Shown here one piece after another: positions 53,297 through 61,899 of a DNA stretch of 64,000 nucleotides. Under the pieces are notes generated by a model. The model searched no databases. It was not told where the DNA came from and saw only the letters and a program-made list of their open reading frames with translations. The stretch is taken from the NCBI GenBank assembly GCA_040219575.1, contig JAVJSD010000051.1, positions 44,867 to 108,866 of the forward strand, in the 5' to 3' direction. Position numbers and translations under genes: made by a program. The stretch is from JAVJSD01 sp040219575 (lineage in GTDB: Bacteria; Planctomycetota; Planctomycetia; Pirellulales; Pirellulaceae). Within the stretch, counting starts at the first letter, position 1; the number at the start of each line of letters is the position of its first letter.

Positions 53297-53640
53297 GATT
53301 CCCCGGTTGTGCTGCACCACTTTTCGAACGACTTCAGCCGCTCATCCAATCGTGTCAGTTATCGCGGGCAGGGATTTGATTGCCAAGCAAAGAGCCGCGC
53401 TTAGCCTGGAATCGGGCCGGATTCCTCAACACTTCTGTGCTGGCGAGGGCGAACCGATCAACCCGCGCCGCTTTGTCCCCTGCGGATTTCACCCTTCCCG
53501 GAAATCTTCTTTCCGCCGGGATGCACCCTGGACATCCCCGGGCGGCCCCATTATTCTAGGGGGCTTCAATCTGATCCTGCCGCGTTGAACGCCCGTTCGA
53601 CGCCAAAAGCCCGCCCGCCTACCACAACATCCCGACGATC

Positions 53641-54834
53641 ATGCCCCCCACTCAACGTGTCGTGCAATCGCGAGCCTTTATCTACACCTCGCTGGTGACG
53701 GCGTTCCTGCTGGGCGCCCTGTTGGCGGGCCTTCAGCCCCAGACGACGGGAGCGCCGATTTCCGCCGAGTCAAGTTCCGGAAGCACCGGCCTGTTGGCCA
53801 ATGCGCAAACGGGGCAGCCCCTGCTGAAGTCGATCAGCCGCATCACGTTCGGCCCCCGGGGATTGTTGTTGCTGGCCGACTCCCGCGCGGCCTCGATCGT
53901 GGCCATTGAAACCGGCGACGTGAAGCCGGGGGAAACGCTCGCCAACCCCATCGACGATGTCGACCGTAAGGTCGCCGCCGCGCTGGGGAGTGAAGACGCC
54001 AAGATTGTCGATGTGGCGGTGAACCCGGCCAGTGGTCGAATCTATCTCGCCGTGCAGCGCGGCGGCGAGCCCGTGCTGATGACGGTGGCCGCCGACGGCG
54101 AACTGGCGCTGGCGGATCTCGCCAAGGCGCACTACGCCGTCGTGTCGCTGCCGGGCGGAACCGCTTCGAAGGTCAGCAACATCACCGACGTGCAGTTTTC
54201 CGAAGAGGGCGTGCTCGCGGCGGGCCAATCGAACGAAGAATTCTCCAGCAAGATCTTTTCGCTGTCGCTGCCGCTCACGCACGGCGCTTCGGCGAGCAAC
54301 TACTCGGCCGAGACCTACCACGTCTCGCACCGCCGCTGGGAGACGCGGGCCCCCATTCGCTCGTTCGTCCCCTACCAGGAAGACGACCAGATGTATGTCG
54401 TGGGTTCGTTCTCCTGTACGCCGATCGCCAAGTTCCCGCTCGACAATCTCACCTCGGGCGCCAAGGTGCAGGGCATCAGCGTCGTCGAACTCGGCTCGGG
54501 CAACCAGCCGCTCGATATGTTCACCTACCAGCGCGACGGCAAGCAGTGGCTGGTCACCAACACGTATCGCTTCCACTTTCAGAAAAACACGTTCGGCCCG
54601 AGCAAGTGGTGGGGCGTGCGGCTCGACATGAAGCATCTGGCGTCGGACGACAAGGTCAATGAAGACGCCGTGCGGCGCGACACCAAAGTAGACAAGGACC
54701 CGCAAGGCATCGAGGTGGTCGACGTGTTGTCCGGCGCCGTGCAAGTCGCCAAGGTGAACGACCAGCAGGCGGTCGTGCTTCGCAACGTGAACGACGAAGA
54801 TCGCTACCGGCTGGAGCTGGTGACGCTTCCATAG
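53641..54834 (+). CDS. Exported protein of unknown function, possibly beta-propeller
   Basis: This 397-residue protein has an N-terminal hydrophobic helix (residues 12-31, FIYTSLVTAFLLGALLAG), either a signal peptide or an anchor. The rest has recurrent beta-strand patterns: ISRITFGPRGLLLLADSRAA, VDVAVNPASGRIYLAVQRGG, ITDVQFSEEGVLAAGQS and VLSGAVQVAKVNDQQ. These resemble WD/NHL-like propeller blades, though no specific family motif is present. A rho-independent terminator follows the stop. No function assigned; the next gene is also an exported protein of unknown role. Confidence 0.7.
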   Translation: MPPTQRVVQSRAFIYTSLVTAFLLGALLAGLQPQTTGAPISAESSSGSTGLLANAQTGQPLLKSISRITFGPRGLLLLADSRAASIVAIETGDVKPGETLANPIDDVDRKVAAALGSEDAKIVDVAVNPASGRIYLAVQRGGEPVLMTVAADGELALADLAKAHYAVVSLPGGTASKVSNITDVQFSEEGVLAAGQSNEEFSSKIFSLSLPLTHGASASNYSAETYHVSHRRWETRAPIRSFVPYQEDDQMYVVGSFSCTPIAKFPLDNLTSGAKVQGISVVELGSGNQPLDMFTYQRDGKQWLVTNTYRFHFQKNTFGPSKWWGVRLDMKHLASDDKVNEDAVRRDTKVDKDPQGIEVVDVLSGAVQVAKVNDQQAVVLRNVNDEDRYRLELVTLP

Positions 54835-54866
54835 TCGCGGAGTCGGCCGATCGGCAACACGATGCA

Positions 54867-54890
54867 AACCCGGCGCCGCCGGGTTTTTTT
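54867..54890 (+). terminator. Rho-independent terminator
   Basis: Stem AACCCGGC/GCCGGGTT with a three-base GCC loop runs into a T-tract. It lies 33 bases after the stop of the propeller-like gene and 20 bases before the next start, so the two genes are probably separate units. Confidence 0.85.
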
Positions 54891-54910
54891 GTGCCCGGGG
54901 AGTGAAGGTG

Positions 54911-56206
54911 ATGGCGGTCGCGGCGGTCTCCCAAAACGCATTTCGCAGTCGCATCTTGCGCGGGGCGCTGGCTTGCCTGCTTTGTCTGGCTGGTTGTCAG
55001 ACGGAGACGCCCCGCGTGGAGTCGCCTGGTGCGGAGTCGTTGGATGCAGATCCAACCCAAGACGACGCGACATTGGACGACGCGTCATCAAACCCTCAAC
55101 TCGCCATCGAACCGAATGCTGAGAATCCCGCGCAAGTGACGGTCGTCGCGTCGGCCGCGCCTCGCGACTGGTTTCCGGGCGAACGTATCGAGGATGTCGC
55201 CTACTGCCGCCAGATTCTGGCTCTGTACCTCGCGAACAACCTTGATCCGTCCGATTTGGAGGATTCCCTCGAAAAGCCCGTCGCCGCCACACCGATGCTG
55301 GGGACCTATCACTGGCGGGAGGGTCGGCTTGAGTTTCAACCTCGCTTCGGGCTGGTCCCGGGACAGCGGTATCTGGCCAGGTTTGATCCGCGAGCGTTGG
55401 GAGGAGAATCGGCGTCCATTGAACGTCCGCTCACCGCGACCTACGCCGTTGCTGATTCAACGCCCGACGCCGCACCCCATGTGGAAGCGATCTATCCTTC
55501 CGCCCAACGACTACCCGCCAATCACCTCAAGTTCTATCTCGTGTTCGACCGCCCCATGCAGCGCGGCGATGTCTTTCGACACTTTCGTTTGTTCGACCTG
55601 ACAGAAGATCGCGAAGTCCCGGGACCGTTCCGCCTGACAGAGCTTTGGTCGCGCGACGAGCGACGCCTCACGCTGTGGTTCCACCCCGGGCGACAGAAAG
55701 ACGGCGTGAATCTGAACGTCGAATTCGGCCCGATCCTGGAAGCGGGCCATCGTTACCGGCTGGAGATTTCGGGCGATTGGAAATCGGCCGACGGACAAGC
55801 ACTGGGCAGCGACTGCGAAAAGACCTTCGCGGCGGGCGCCGTCGACCGCGTGCAGCCGGATCCCGCGACCTGGGAGATCACGCCGCCGGCGCGGGCGTCG
55901 ACGTCGCCCCTTGTCTGCCGCTTTCGGGAGTCGCTCGATTGGGCGCTGCTGCACAGCGAGATGCATGTTGAGGATGCGTCCGGCGCGGTGATCGCCGGCG
56001 ACGTGCAAACCAGCGACGGCGAGACGTGCTGGCGGTTCACGCCCCGCCAGCCCTGGTCGCCCGGCAAGCACCGGTTGGCCGTCGGCGTCGTGCTCGAGGA
56101 CCTGGCCGGCAACAGCATCGAGCGCCCGTTCGAGCGCGATATCGCCGCGGAATCGTCGCCGACTTCGTCGATGATCGTCTATCGCGACTTCGAAATCGCC
56201 GAGTGA
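54911..56206 (+). CDS. Lipoprotein with Ig-like (Big_5-type) domains
   Basis: This 431-residue protein has a lipobox LCLAGC near residue 28 (CLLCLAGCQTE), so it is an acylated envelope protein. An acidic, low-complexity linker follows. From ~residue 150 it has beta-sandwich patterns typical of Big_5 or Ig-like domains: HVEAIYPSAQRLPANHLKFY, LVFDRPMQRGDVFRHFRLFD, and WRFTPRQPWSPGKHRLAVGV, ending DLAGNSIERPFE. Such domains appear in surface proteins and are not enzymatic. The ATG at 54911 has GGGGAG eight bases upstream; a GTG at 54902 is inside that site. Confidence 0.8.
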   Translation: MAVAAVSQNAFRSRILRGALACLLCLAGCQTETPRVESPGAESLDADPTQDDATLDDASSNPQLAIEPNAENPAQVTVVASAAPRDWFPGERIEDVAYCRQILALYLANNLDPSDLEDSLEKPVAATPMLGTYHWREGRLEFQPRFGLVPGQRYLARFDPRALGGESASIERPLTATYAVADSTPDAAPHVEAIYPSAQRLPANHLKFYLVFDRPMQRGDVFRHFRLFDLTEDREVPGPFRLTELWSRDERRLTLWFHPGRQKDGVNLNVEFGPILEAGHRYRLEISGDWKSADGQALGSDCEKTFAAGAVDRVQPDPATWEITPPARASTSPLVCRFRESLDWALLHSEMHVEDASGAVIAGDVQTSDGETCWRFTPRQPWSPGKHRLAVGVVLEDLAGNSIERPFERDIAAESSPTSSMIVYRDFEIAE

Positions 56207-58096
56207 TCACGTTTCCTCGACGTGCATTCCCAACTGCCGCATCTTGCGGTACAGGTTCGAGCGGTGCAGGCCCAGGCGACGGGCCGCCTCGGTCATGTTG
56301 CCGCGGGCGCGTTCGATGTGCCGGTTGATGTACTCGCCTTGAAACTGTTTGGTGGCGTCGGCCAACGTATGGTCGAGCGTGAACACGCCGGCGCCCTCCG
56401 GTTTCGGCGAGAGAATGAACGCCAGGTCCTCGGCGTCGACCTTCTCGCCTTGCGACAGGTACGCCAACCGCTCCATCAAGTTCCGCAGTTCGCGGACATT
56501 GCCCGGCCAGCTATGTCCCACGAGCCGCTTGCGGGCGGCGGCGGTGAACTTCGGCGGCCGGCGGCCGGCCGCGATGCAAAACCGATTCAGAAAGTGCTCG
56601 GCCAGCAGCAACACGTCGTCGCCGCGATCGCGCAGCGGCGGCATCTCCAGCGTCACCACATTCAGGCGGAAGAATAAATCCTCGCGGAACTTCTTTGCGC
56701 GAACCAGTTCGCCCAGGTCCTGATTCGTCGCGGCGAACACCCGCACGTCGGTGGTGATCGGTTTCGATCCGCCCACGCGGACCACGATCTTCTCTTCCAG
56801 CACGCGCAGCAATTTGGCCTGCCCGCCGAGACTCATGTCGCCGATTTCGTCGAGGAACAAGGTGCCGCCCGAGGCCAGTTCGAACTTGCCGGCCCGCGCC
56901 TCGTGGGCGTCGGTGAAAGCGCCCTTCTCATGGCCGAACAGTTCGCTCTCCAACAGCGTTTCCGTCAGCGCCGCGCAGTTGACCGCCACGAACGGTTCGT
57001 TGCGGCGATCGCTCAGGAAGTGAACCATCTGGCTGACGACCTCCTTGCCCGTGCCGTTCTCGCCCAGCACCAGCACCGACAGATCGGTCGGCGCCACACG
57101 GCGGATCGTGGAACGCAGGGCCTGCACGGCGGGGCAATCGCCGATCAACTCGACGCCCTCGGCGGCCCGCTCCGCCATTTGATTCCGCGACTTGAGCAGT
57201 TGCTCGTACTGCTGGGTGTTCTCCAAGGCGATGGCGGCGTGGCCGGCGAGTTCGGTCAGGGCGGCTTCATCCTCGTCGGTGAAGTTGCCGCCGATCTTGT
57301 TGATCACTTCGAAGGCGCCGAACAGTTCGCCCTTGCTCCCCCGCAACGGCACGCACAACAGCGACTGCGTTTGAAAGCCGAGCTGTTTGTCGACGCGGCG
57401 GTCGATCTCGCGCTGCTCGCGTTCGATATCGGTGTCGACGCGGCGGGGCTCGCCGCTGTGCACCACCTGCCCCACGATGCCGGTGTCGTCGGCGATGCGC
57501 AATTCGCCCCCCTCCACACCGAGCGCCGGCCGGCCCACCAACGTCTTGCTCTGCCGGTCCCAGAGGAAGATGCTGGCCCGCTCCGCGCCCAGCAGCCGGG
57601 TGGAGGCCTCCGCCATCTTCACCAGCAGCGGCTCCATCTCATGCGTCTGATTCCACTGACCGGCGATTTCCAGCACCGCCTCCAAACGCCGGATGCGGTG
57701 CGCCTGCCGCTCGCGCAGACGAACTTCCTCGAGCGCTTGTTGAAACGGCTGGAGCAACTGGGCGAACTGCTGGTGCCGGCCGTCGTCGATCGCGTGCGGC
57801 AGATGCAAGACGACCAGTTCACCGCGCTGCGTTTTGGGGGCGATCGGGGCGGCCAGCCACTGCCCCGCGACGACCAGCCGGTCGCCGTCCAACACATCCG
57901 CCAGCAACTCCTCGGGAAGCGGCCGTTCGAGGCCCGACTCGGCCAGCGTCCGCCAGGTCCCCTTCTGTCCACGAACCAGCGCGATGTAATCCGCCCCCAC
58001 GCTCCCGGCCAGCGCCGCGGTGGCGCCGGAAAGGTAGCGGCTCGCCGTCTCCGCGGCCGCGGCGAGTTGAATCAGTTTGCTGGGGATATCGATCAT
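56207..58096 (-). CDS. Sigma54-dependent activator with GAF domain and Fis HTH
   Basis: This 629-residue protein has a poorly defined N-terminal sensor half, then a GAF domain (~residues 155-300; EMEPLLVKMAEASTRLLGAE and SLLCVPLRGSKGELFGAFEV). The central AAA+ domain (~325-550) has Walker A LVLGENGTGKEVVSQM, the sigma54-contact loop GHEKGAFTDA, Walker B GGTLFLDEIGDMSLG and the arginine-finger region GNVRELRNLMERLAYL. A Fis-type HTH (AARRLGLHRSNLYRKMRQLG) ends it. It activates RNA polymerase bound to sigma54 promoters; ligand unknown. The contact loop reads GAFTDA rather than the usual GAFTGA. It diverges from fabI across a 351-base gap. Confidence 0.92.
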   Translation of the reverse strand: MIDIPSKLIQLAAAAETASRYLSGATAALAGSVGADYIALVRGQKGTWRTLAESGLERPLPEELLADVLDGDRLVVAGQWLAAPIAPKTQRGELVVLHLPHAIDDGRHQQFAQLLQPFQQALEEVRLRERQAHRIRRLEAVLEIAGQWNQTHEMEPLLVKMAEASTRLLGAERASIFLWDRQSKTLVGRPALGVEGGELRIADDTGIVGQVVHSGEPRRVDTDIEREQREIDRRVDKQLGFQTQSLLCVPLRGSKGELFGAFEVINKIGGNFTDEDEAALTELAGHAAIALENTQQYEQLLKSRNQMAERAAEGVELIGDCPAVQALRSTIRRVAPTDLSVLVLGENGTGKEVVSQMVHFLSDRRNEPFVAVNCAALTETLLESELFGHEKGAFTDAHEARAGKFELASGGTLFLDEIGDMSLGGQAKLLRVLEEKIVVRVGGSKPITTDVRVFAATNQDLGELVRAKKFREDLFFRLNVVTLEMPPLRDRGDDVLLLAEHFLNRFCIAAGRRPPKFTAAARKRLVGHSWPGNVRELRNLMERLAYLSQGEKVDAEDLAFILSPKPEGAGVFTLDHTLADATKQFQGEYINRHIERARGNMTEAARRLGLHRSNLYRKMRQLGMHVEET

Positions 58097-58447
58097 CGCT
58101 TGGCGCCAACCGACGCCTCCACGGGCCTACGGAATGCGAATGAATCACAAAGACTTCACATCTCACCCAAACTATAGTCCTAATGATACCAGTTGCAAGA
58201 GGAATATTAGATCATAATGACTACACTCTTTGAGGGCGGTTCCTAAGCCTTGTCTGGAAAAAGGCTTGCAGCCAACGGTGTCGGCTCAACAAGCGGAGAG
58301 CTGACGACAAATCCCTCGCCCGCGGCTGCAGGACACCTTCCCACCGGGCACCATCGCCGATCGGTGGAAATTCTGATAGCTTAGGGCCGCGGAGGCCAGA
58401 ATCTGGTCAGCGCGGTCCACCGAAGTCGTCCATGAGGAGAGCGTGTG
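58097..58447. other. Divergent intergenic region, 351 bases
   Basis: It carries promoters for the sigma54 activator and fabI. A distinct AT-rich patch lies at about 58160-58230, less GC-rich than anything near it. I did not find a convincing -24/-12 or -35/-10 pair. Confidence 0.5.
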
Positions 58448-59275
58448 ATGGGGATGTTTGACGGGAAGAAGGGGCTGATTCTAGGCGTGGCCAACGACCG
58501 TTCGATCGCCTGGGCGATTGCACAAGAGATCATGAAGGAGGGGGGAGAGTGCGGTTTTTCGCATCTGCCCGACCGCCCGGACGACGACAAGAAAAAGAAC
58601 CGCCGTCGCGTCGAAAAGTGCATCGAAGGCCAGGCCGGGGCCAAGTTCCTCGTCCCGCTCGACGTGACCAAGGACGAAGACATCGCGGCCGTGATGAAGC
58701 AGGCGGCCGACGCGTTTGGCAAGCTCGACTTCCTGCTGCACTCGATCGCCTTCGCCACACTCGACGACCTCAAACGCGACACCGTCGAGACCAGCCGCGA
58801 CGGCTTCAAGCTGGCCATGGAAATCAGCGCCTACAGCCTGATCGCGGTGACCAACGCCGCCAAGGACATCATGGCGCCCAACAGCGCCATCGCCACGATG
58901 ACCTACTATGGCGGCGAAAAGTGCGTGCCCGGCTACAACGTGATGGGGGTCTGCAAGGCGGCCCTCGAGGCGTCGATGCGGTACCTGGCGTATGACCTGG
59001 GGCCGCGCGGTGTTCGCGTGAACGCCCTCAGTGCGGGGCCGCTCAAGACGTTGGCGGGCAGTGCGGCGGGCGTCAGCGAGATGCTCAAGCTCTACCAGCA
59101 CATGGCCCCCCTGGGACGCAACGTCACGCATGATGAGGTAGGCCGTGTCGGAGCGTTCCTGCTTTCCGATCACTCCAACGGCATCACGGGGGAAATCCTG
59201 CACGTCGACGGCGGCTATAACATGATGGGTTCGCCCGGGCGTCTGATCGACGCCTACCAGTCCGGCAATGCCTAA
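58448..59275 (+). CDS. fabI: Enoyl-[acyl-carrier-protein] reductase (NADH)
   Basis: This 275-residue SDR-type enzyme reduces the double bond of enoyl-ACP in each round of fatty-acid elongation. Features are GLILGVANDRSIAWAIAQEI (the FabI-type nucleotide motif), LLHSIAF, and the Tyr-x6-Lys catalytic pair in GYNVMGVCKAALEASMRYLA. C-terminal VNALSAGPLKTLAGSAA and EILHVDGGYNMMGSPG match FabI. GAGGAGA lies seven bases before the ATG at 58448 (a GTG one codon earlier is less well placed). Followed by Nudix genes after a family-1 palindrome. Confidence 0.96.
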   Translation: MGMFDGKKGLILGVANDRSIAWAIAQEIMKEGGECGFSHLPDRPDDDKKKNRRRVEKCIEGQAGAKFLVPLDVTKDEDIAAVMKQAADAFGKLDFLLHSIAFATLDDLKRDTVETSRDGFKLAMEISAYSLIAVTNAAKDIMAPNSAIATMTYYGGEKCVPGYNVMGVCKAALEASMRYLAYDLGPRGVRVNALSAGPLKTLAGSAAGVSEMLKLYQHMAPLGRNVTHDEVGRVGAFLLSDHSNGITGEILHVDGGYNMMGSPGRLIDAYQSGNA

Positions 59276-59299
59276 CGGCGACGCCGGCTCGGTCTTTGG

Positions 59300-59374
59300 G
59301 TAGCCGAACTCGTGAGAGTTCGGGAATTCGGTACATCGGCGGAACCTCAAGAGGTCTCACGACTTCGGCTACTC
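59300..59374. repeat. Family-1 dispersed palindrome
   Basis: GTAGCCGAACTCGTGAGAGT at the left and GTCTCACGACTTCGGCTAC at the right are the arms. The right end touches the start of the first Nudix gene, so the element may carry its leader. Confidence 0.8.
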
Positions 59375-59375
59375 G

Positions 59376-59780
59376 ATGAGCGGTCAGCCCACTCCCATCG
59401 CCGTGGCGGTTGTCCAGCACGCCGGCCGTGTGTTGATCGGACAGCGTCCGCCGGGCGCAAAACTCGCCGGTTTGTGGGAGTTTCCCGGGGGAAAGATCGA
59501 GCCCGGCGAAACACCCGAGCAGGCGGCGATTCGCGAATGCCGGGAAGAGACCGGTCTGGCGGTCGACATCGCCGGCCGCTTCCCCGATCACGTGCAGTGC
59601 TACGATCACGGCAGCGTGCGGCTGCACTTCTTCGCCTGCACGCCTTGCGATCTCGAACTCCCGCCGCGCGATCCATTTCGCTGGCACGAGCGTCGCCGCC
59701 TGCGGGAACTCGAGTTTCCCGCCGGCAATCGGGCGATCATCGAACTCCTGCTGTCCGCGTCGTCGCCCCCCTCCCCATGA
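59376..59780 (+). CDS. Nudix hydrolase, MutT-like (8-oxo-dGTPase type)
   Basis: This 134-residue protein has the Nudix box as GGKIEPGETPEQAAIRECRE followed by ETG (G-x5-E-x7-RE-x2-EE-x-G). The preceding strand VLIGQRPPGAKLAGLWEFPG is the guanine-recognising part of MutT-type enzymes that hydrolyse 8-oxo-dGTP. Its ATG at 59376 is only a base after a repeat element; no clear Shine-Dalgarno. The stop overlaps the next Nudix start (ATGA), so the two are translated together. Confidence 0.9.
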   Translation: MSGQPTPIAVAVVQHAGRVLIGQRPPGAKLAGLWEFPGGKIEPGETPEQAAIRECREETGLAVDIAGRFPDHVQCYDHGSVRLHFFACTPCDLELPPRDPFRWHERRRLRELEFPAGNRAIIELLLSASSPPSP

Positions 59781-60250
59781 GCAACGTCCCCTCCCAACCA
59801 CCGCGGCGCGGGGCCGTGGCCGTGATCGTCCGCGAGGAGCGGCTGCTGGTGGTCCGCCGCTCGCAGCACGTGGCGGCGCCCGGCCGCTATTGCTTTCCGG
59901 GCGGCGGCATCGAACCGGGCGAGAGCGAAGCCGAGGCGGTTCGCCGCGAGCTGCTTGAAGAACTCGGCGTCGTGGTTGAGCCGATGCGGCAGCTGTGGCG
60001 GAGCATCACCCCCTGGAACGTCGATCTGGCCTGGTGGCTGGCGGAGATGCACCGTGATGCGTGCGTTTCGCCCGACGAGCACGAGGTGGAGTCGGCCCAC
60101 TGGCTGAAGCTTTCCGAAATTCTGGCCCTGGAGGGGCTGCTGGAAAGCAATCGCTGCTTCTTGCAGGCGATGCACGATGGAGTGTTCGAGATCGAAGGCC
60201 TGCGGCCGCCGCAAGCGACCGACTTCACTTTGGGAAGTAGCGGCGATTGA
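59777..60250 (+). CDS. Second Nudix hydrolase
   Basis: This 157-residue protein has its own Nudix box, GGGIEPGESEAEAVRRELLE followed by ELG. It lacks the LAGLWEFPGG MutT phrase, having APGRYCFPGG instead, so its substrate differs and is unknown. It overlaps the MutT-like gene by four bases upstream and the minus-strand CxxCH gene by 26 bases at its 3' end. Confidence 0.88.
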   Translation: MSNVPSQPPRRGAVAVIVREERLLVVRRSQHVAAPGRYCFPGGGIEPGESEAEAVRRELLEELGVVVEPMRQLWRSITPWNVDLAWWLAEMHRDACVSPDEHEVESAHWLKLSEILALEGLLESNRCFLQAMHDGVFEIEGLRPPQATDFTLGSSGD

Positions 60251-61304
60251 AGATCTCGGGATCGAAGGGGTCGCCCGATTCGACCGGCGCCGATTCCATC
60301 GGCGTCGATTCCATCGGCGCCGCGTCGTCGCCTGGCCCGCTTGATGTGTCGGCCTCTGGCGGCGCATTTTTTTGTTCCGTCGCCAGTTGCCGCAGCATGG
60401 CGCCTGGTTGCCAGAGCACGGCTTCGCGCTGCATCGGGGCGCCCTGGGCAATCGCCGTGGTGGGGCTCACCAGCGAGACGATCCAACCCGCGATCTTGTC
60501 GAGCTCCTCGGCGTCGAGTGTGCTGTAGATCGCCTCGACGCCGCCATGGGGACGACGCGGCGTCGTCAGCAGCGGGCTCTCCGCGGGACGGTCGCGATCG
60601 ATCAACCGCATGACGGACGACAAGTTGTGTTCCGTGAAGCTGCGCGGCGGCGAACTGCCGCGTGGCGGTCGCAGCAAGTAGAACGGGGCTTGTGATCCGG
60701 GCCGATGGCAACCAGCGCAACGGTTAAGAATCAACGGCTGCACGGTGGATGTGAACGACTCGATCGCGCCGGGCGGCAAGCTGTCGAGCGCTCGCTGCAC
60801 CGAGGCATGTTGCGTCGTTGCGGCTGGCGTTGGATCGCTCTGGCCGGTCGTCGTCGGCGCGGCTTCGGCCGGATGCGTCGCCAGGAAGATGCTCGTCTCC
60901 ACGCGGCGAATGCCCGGGTGCTTGGGGTCGATGACGGTGGCGGCGAGCAGTCGGTCGGCGGCCTCGCGGTAGAGCTTTTGCCGCAAGCACCAGTCGGCGA
61001 TGTCGAGCTGTTGCGCGGCGCTCGAGGCGTCGACGCGAGCCGATAGCCGGGCGTAGGCCTCGCCGAGGTCACGCGCCTCGAAATCGACCAGCGAAACCGG
61101 CAGGCCGATTTCACCGCCATCGGGAGTCGCCACGGTGTAGCGATCGCCGCTGCGCGAAATGCGGCCGGAAAGCACGTCGCGACTGCGCAGCACCAGCAGC
61201 CCTTCGCGCCCGCCGGCGAACGATTGTGCTCGCAGTTCGGCGACGCCAAGTAGTAAATGCAGTGCCAGCAGTGACAGGGCGATCGCCCTCGGTAGACGAG
61301 TCAT
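60225..61304 (-). CDS. Exported protein with a CxxCH motif
   Basis: This 359-residue protein has a signal peptide (ALSLLALHLLLGVAELRAQS). Residues ~30-150 hold a beta-strand and helix region (LVLRSRDVLSGRISRSGDRY) of unknown fold. A CAGCH haem motif lies near residue 200, preceded by FTSTVQPLILNR and followed by PGSQAPFYLLRP, as in planctomycete cytochromes. Towards the C-terminus a 15-bp minisatellite encodes STPMESAPVE. Role unknown; probably a periplasmic single-haem protein. Confidence 0.8.
   Translation of the reverse strand: MTRLPRAIALSLLALHLLLGVAELRAQSFAGGREGLLVLRSRDVLSGRISRSGDRYTVATPDGGEIGLPVSLVDFEARDLGEAYARLSARVDASSAAQQLDIADWCLRQKLYREAADRLLAATVIDPKHPGIRRVETSIFLATHPAEAAPTTTGQSDPTPAATTQHASVQRALDSLPPGAIESFTSTVQPLILNRCAGCHRPGSQAPFYLLRPPRGSSPPRSFTEHNLSSVMRLIDRDRPAESPLLTTPRRPHGGVEAIYSTLDAEELDKIAGWIVSLVSPTTAIAQGAPMQREAVLWQPGAMLRQLATEQKNAPPEADTSSGPGDDAAPMESTPMESAPVESGDPFDPEIFNRRYFPK
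60276..60320. repeat. 15-bp tandem repeat, three units
   Basis: CGATTCGACCGGCGC, CGATTCCATCGGCGT and CGATTCCATCGGCGC start at 60276, 60291 and 60306. They lie inside the minus-strand CxxCH gene and share a consensus with the array at 48466. Confidence 0.85.
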
Positions 61305-61410
61305 GGCGGCGGGAGGGTAGTCGTTTCTGCCGGCGACGCCAAGAGCAATCGAGCGGCTTTCTCATCGCTTTGCGTCGAACGCCGTCTTGCCGGGCGATCG
61401 TCCGCACCAC

Positions 61411-61433
61411 GTAGGGCAGGCATCCTGCCTGCC
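61411..61433. repeat. GTAGGGCAGGCATCCTGCCTGCC repeat, second copy
   Basis: Identical over 23 bases to the copy at 30966-30988, here in a gap between two minus-strand genes. Confidence 0.9.
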
Positions 61434-61472
61434 ATTCCTCGCGACGATCGGGTCGTAACATCCGCCACGGCG

Positions 61473-61519
61473 CTAGCCCGAATTATTCATGAGCGAACTT
61501 CATGAGTAATCCGGGCTAG
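61473..61519. repeat. Inverted repeat CTAGCCCGAATTATTCATGA
   Basis: The arms CTAGCCCGAATTATTCATGA and TCATGAGTAATCCGGGCTAG pair over 20 bases with two mismatches. The right arm supplies the TAG stop of the small membrane ORF next to it. Confidence 0.85.
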
Positions 61520-61770
61520 ATGACCAGCGAAAGCGCAATCAAACCGCATCCCACCACCACACAGATCGCGGCCAGCACCACCGCCGCTCTGCCCGCGTTT
61601 TTGTCGTGCACGCTGCAGGTCTTGGCCCTGCGTTGCACCACGGCCACCCATCCGGCGACGGCGAAAAAGCCCCCGGCCAGCAACCACATCAGCAGCATGG
61701 GATAGTCGATCACGTCGCGCAAGGCTCGTGGGGAATGTCGAACGTCCGCCCGGCACGTCATGCTGATCAT
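61516..61770 (-). CDS. Small membrane protein, two helices
   Basis: This 84-residue ORF has two hydrophobic helices (YPMLLMWLLAGGFFAVAGWV and AAVVLAAICVVVGCGLIALS) joined by a charged loop (QRRAKTCSVHDKNAG). The topology is credible for a small inner-membrane protein, but I recognise no family. The ATG at 61770 is one of several possible starts; GGGATGATCAGC is duplicated before it. The stop falls inside an inverted repeat. Confidence 0.5.
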   Translation of the reverse strand: MISMTCRADVRHSPRALRDVIDYPMLLMWLLAGGFFAVAGWVAVVQRRAKTCSVHDKNAGRAAVVLAAICVVVGCGLIALSLVI

Positions 61771-61899
61771 CCCAAGCTGATCATCCCCGCATTGTTCGCC
61801 ATAACCCAAGCAAATCGTTCATTTTCCGTTTAGAATTGTTTCTTACAGTAATTTCGTCCCTCAGCCAATTGCCCCGCCGACGCGCTCCCTGAACTTGCC

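Noticed and set aside
59312..59776. Plus-strand ORF continuing into the second Nudix gene
   Set aside because: It is out of frame with the first, well-supported Nudix gene; the ATG at 59777 overlaps that gene's stop in the usual coupled style.
61487..61756. Alternative minus-strand ORF over the small membrane gene
   Set aside because: Arg/Gly-rich frame without membrane helices; the other frame has two clear helices.
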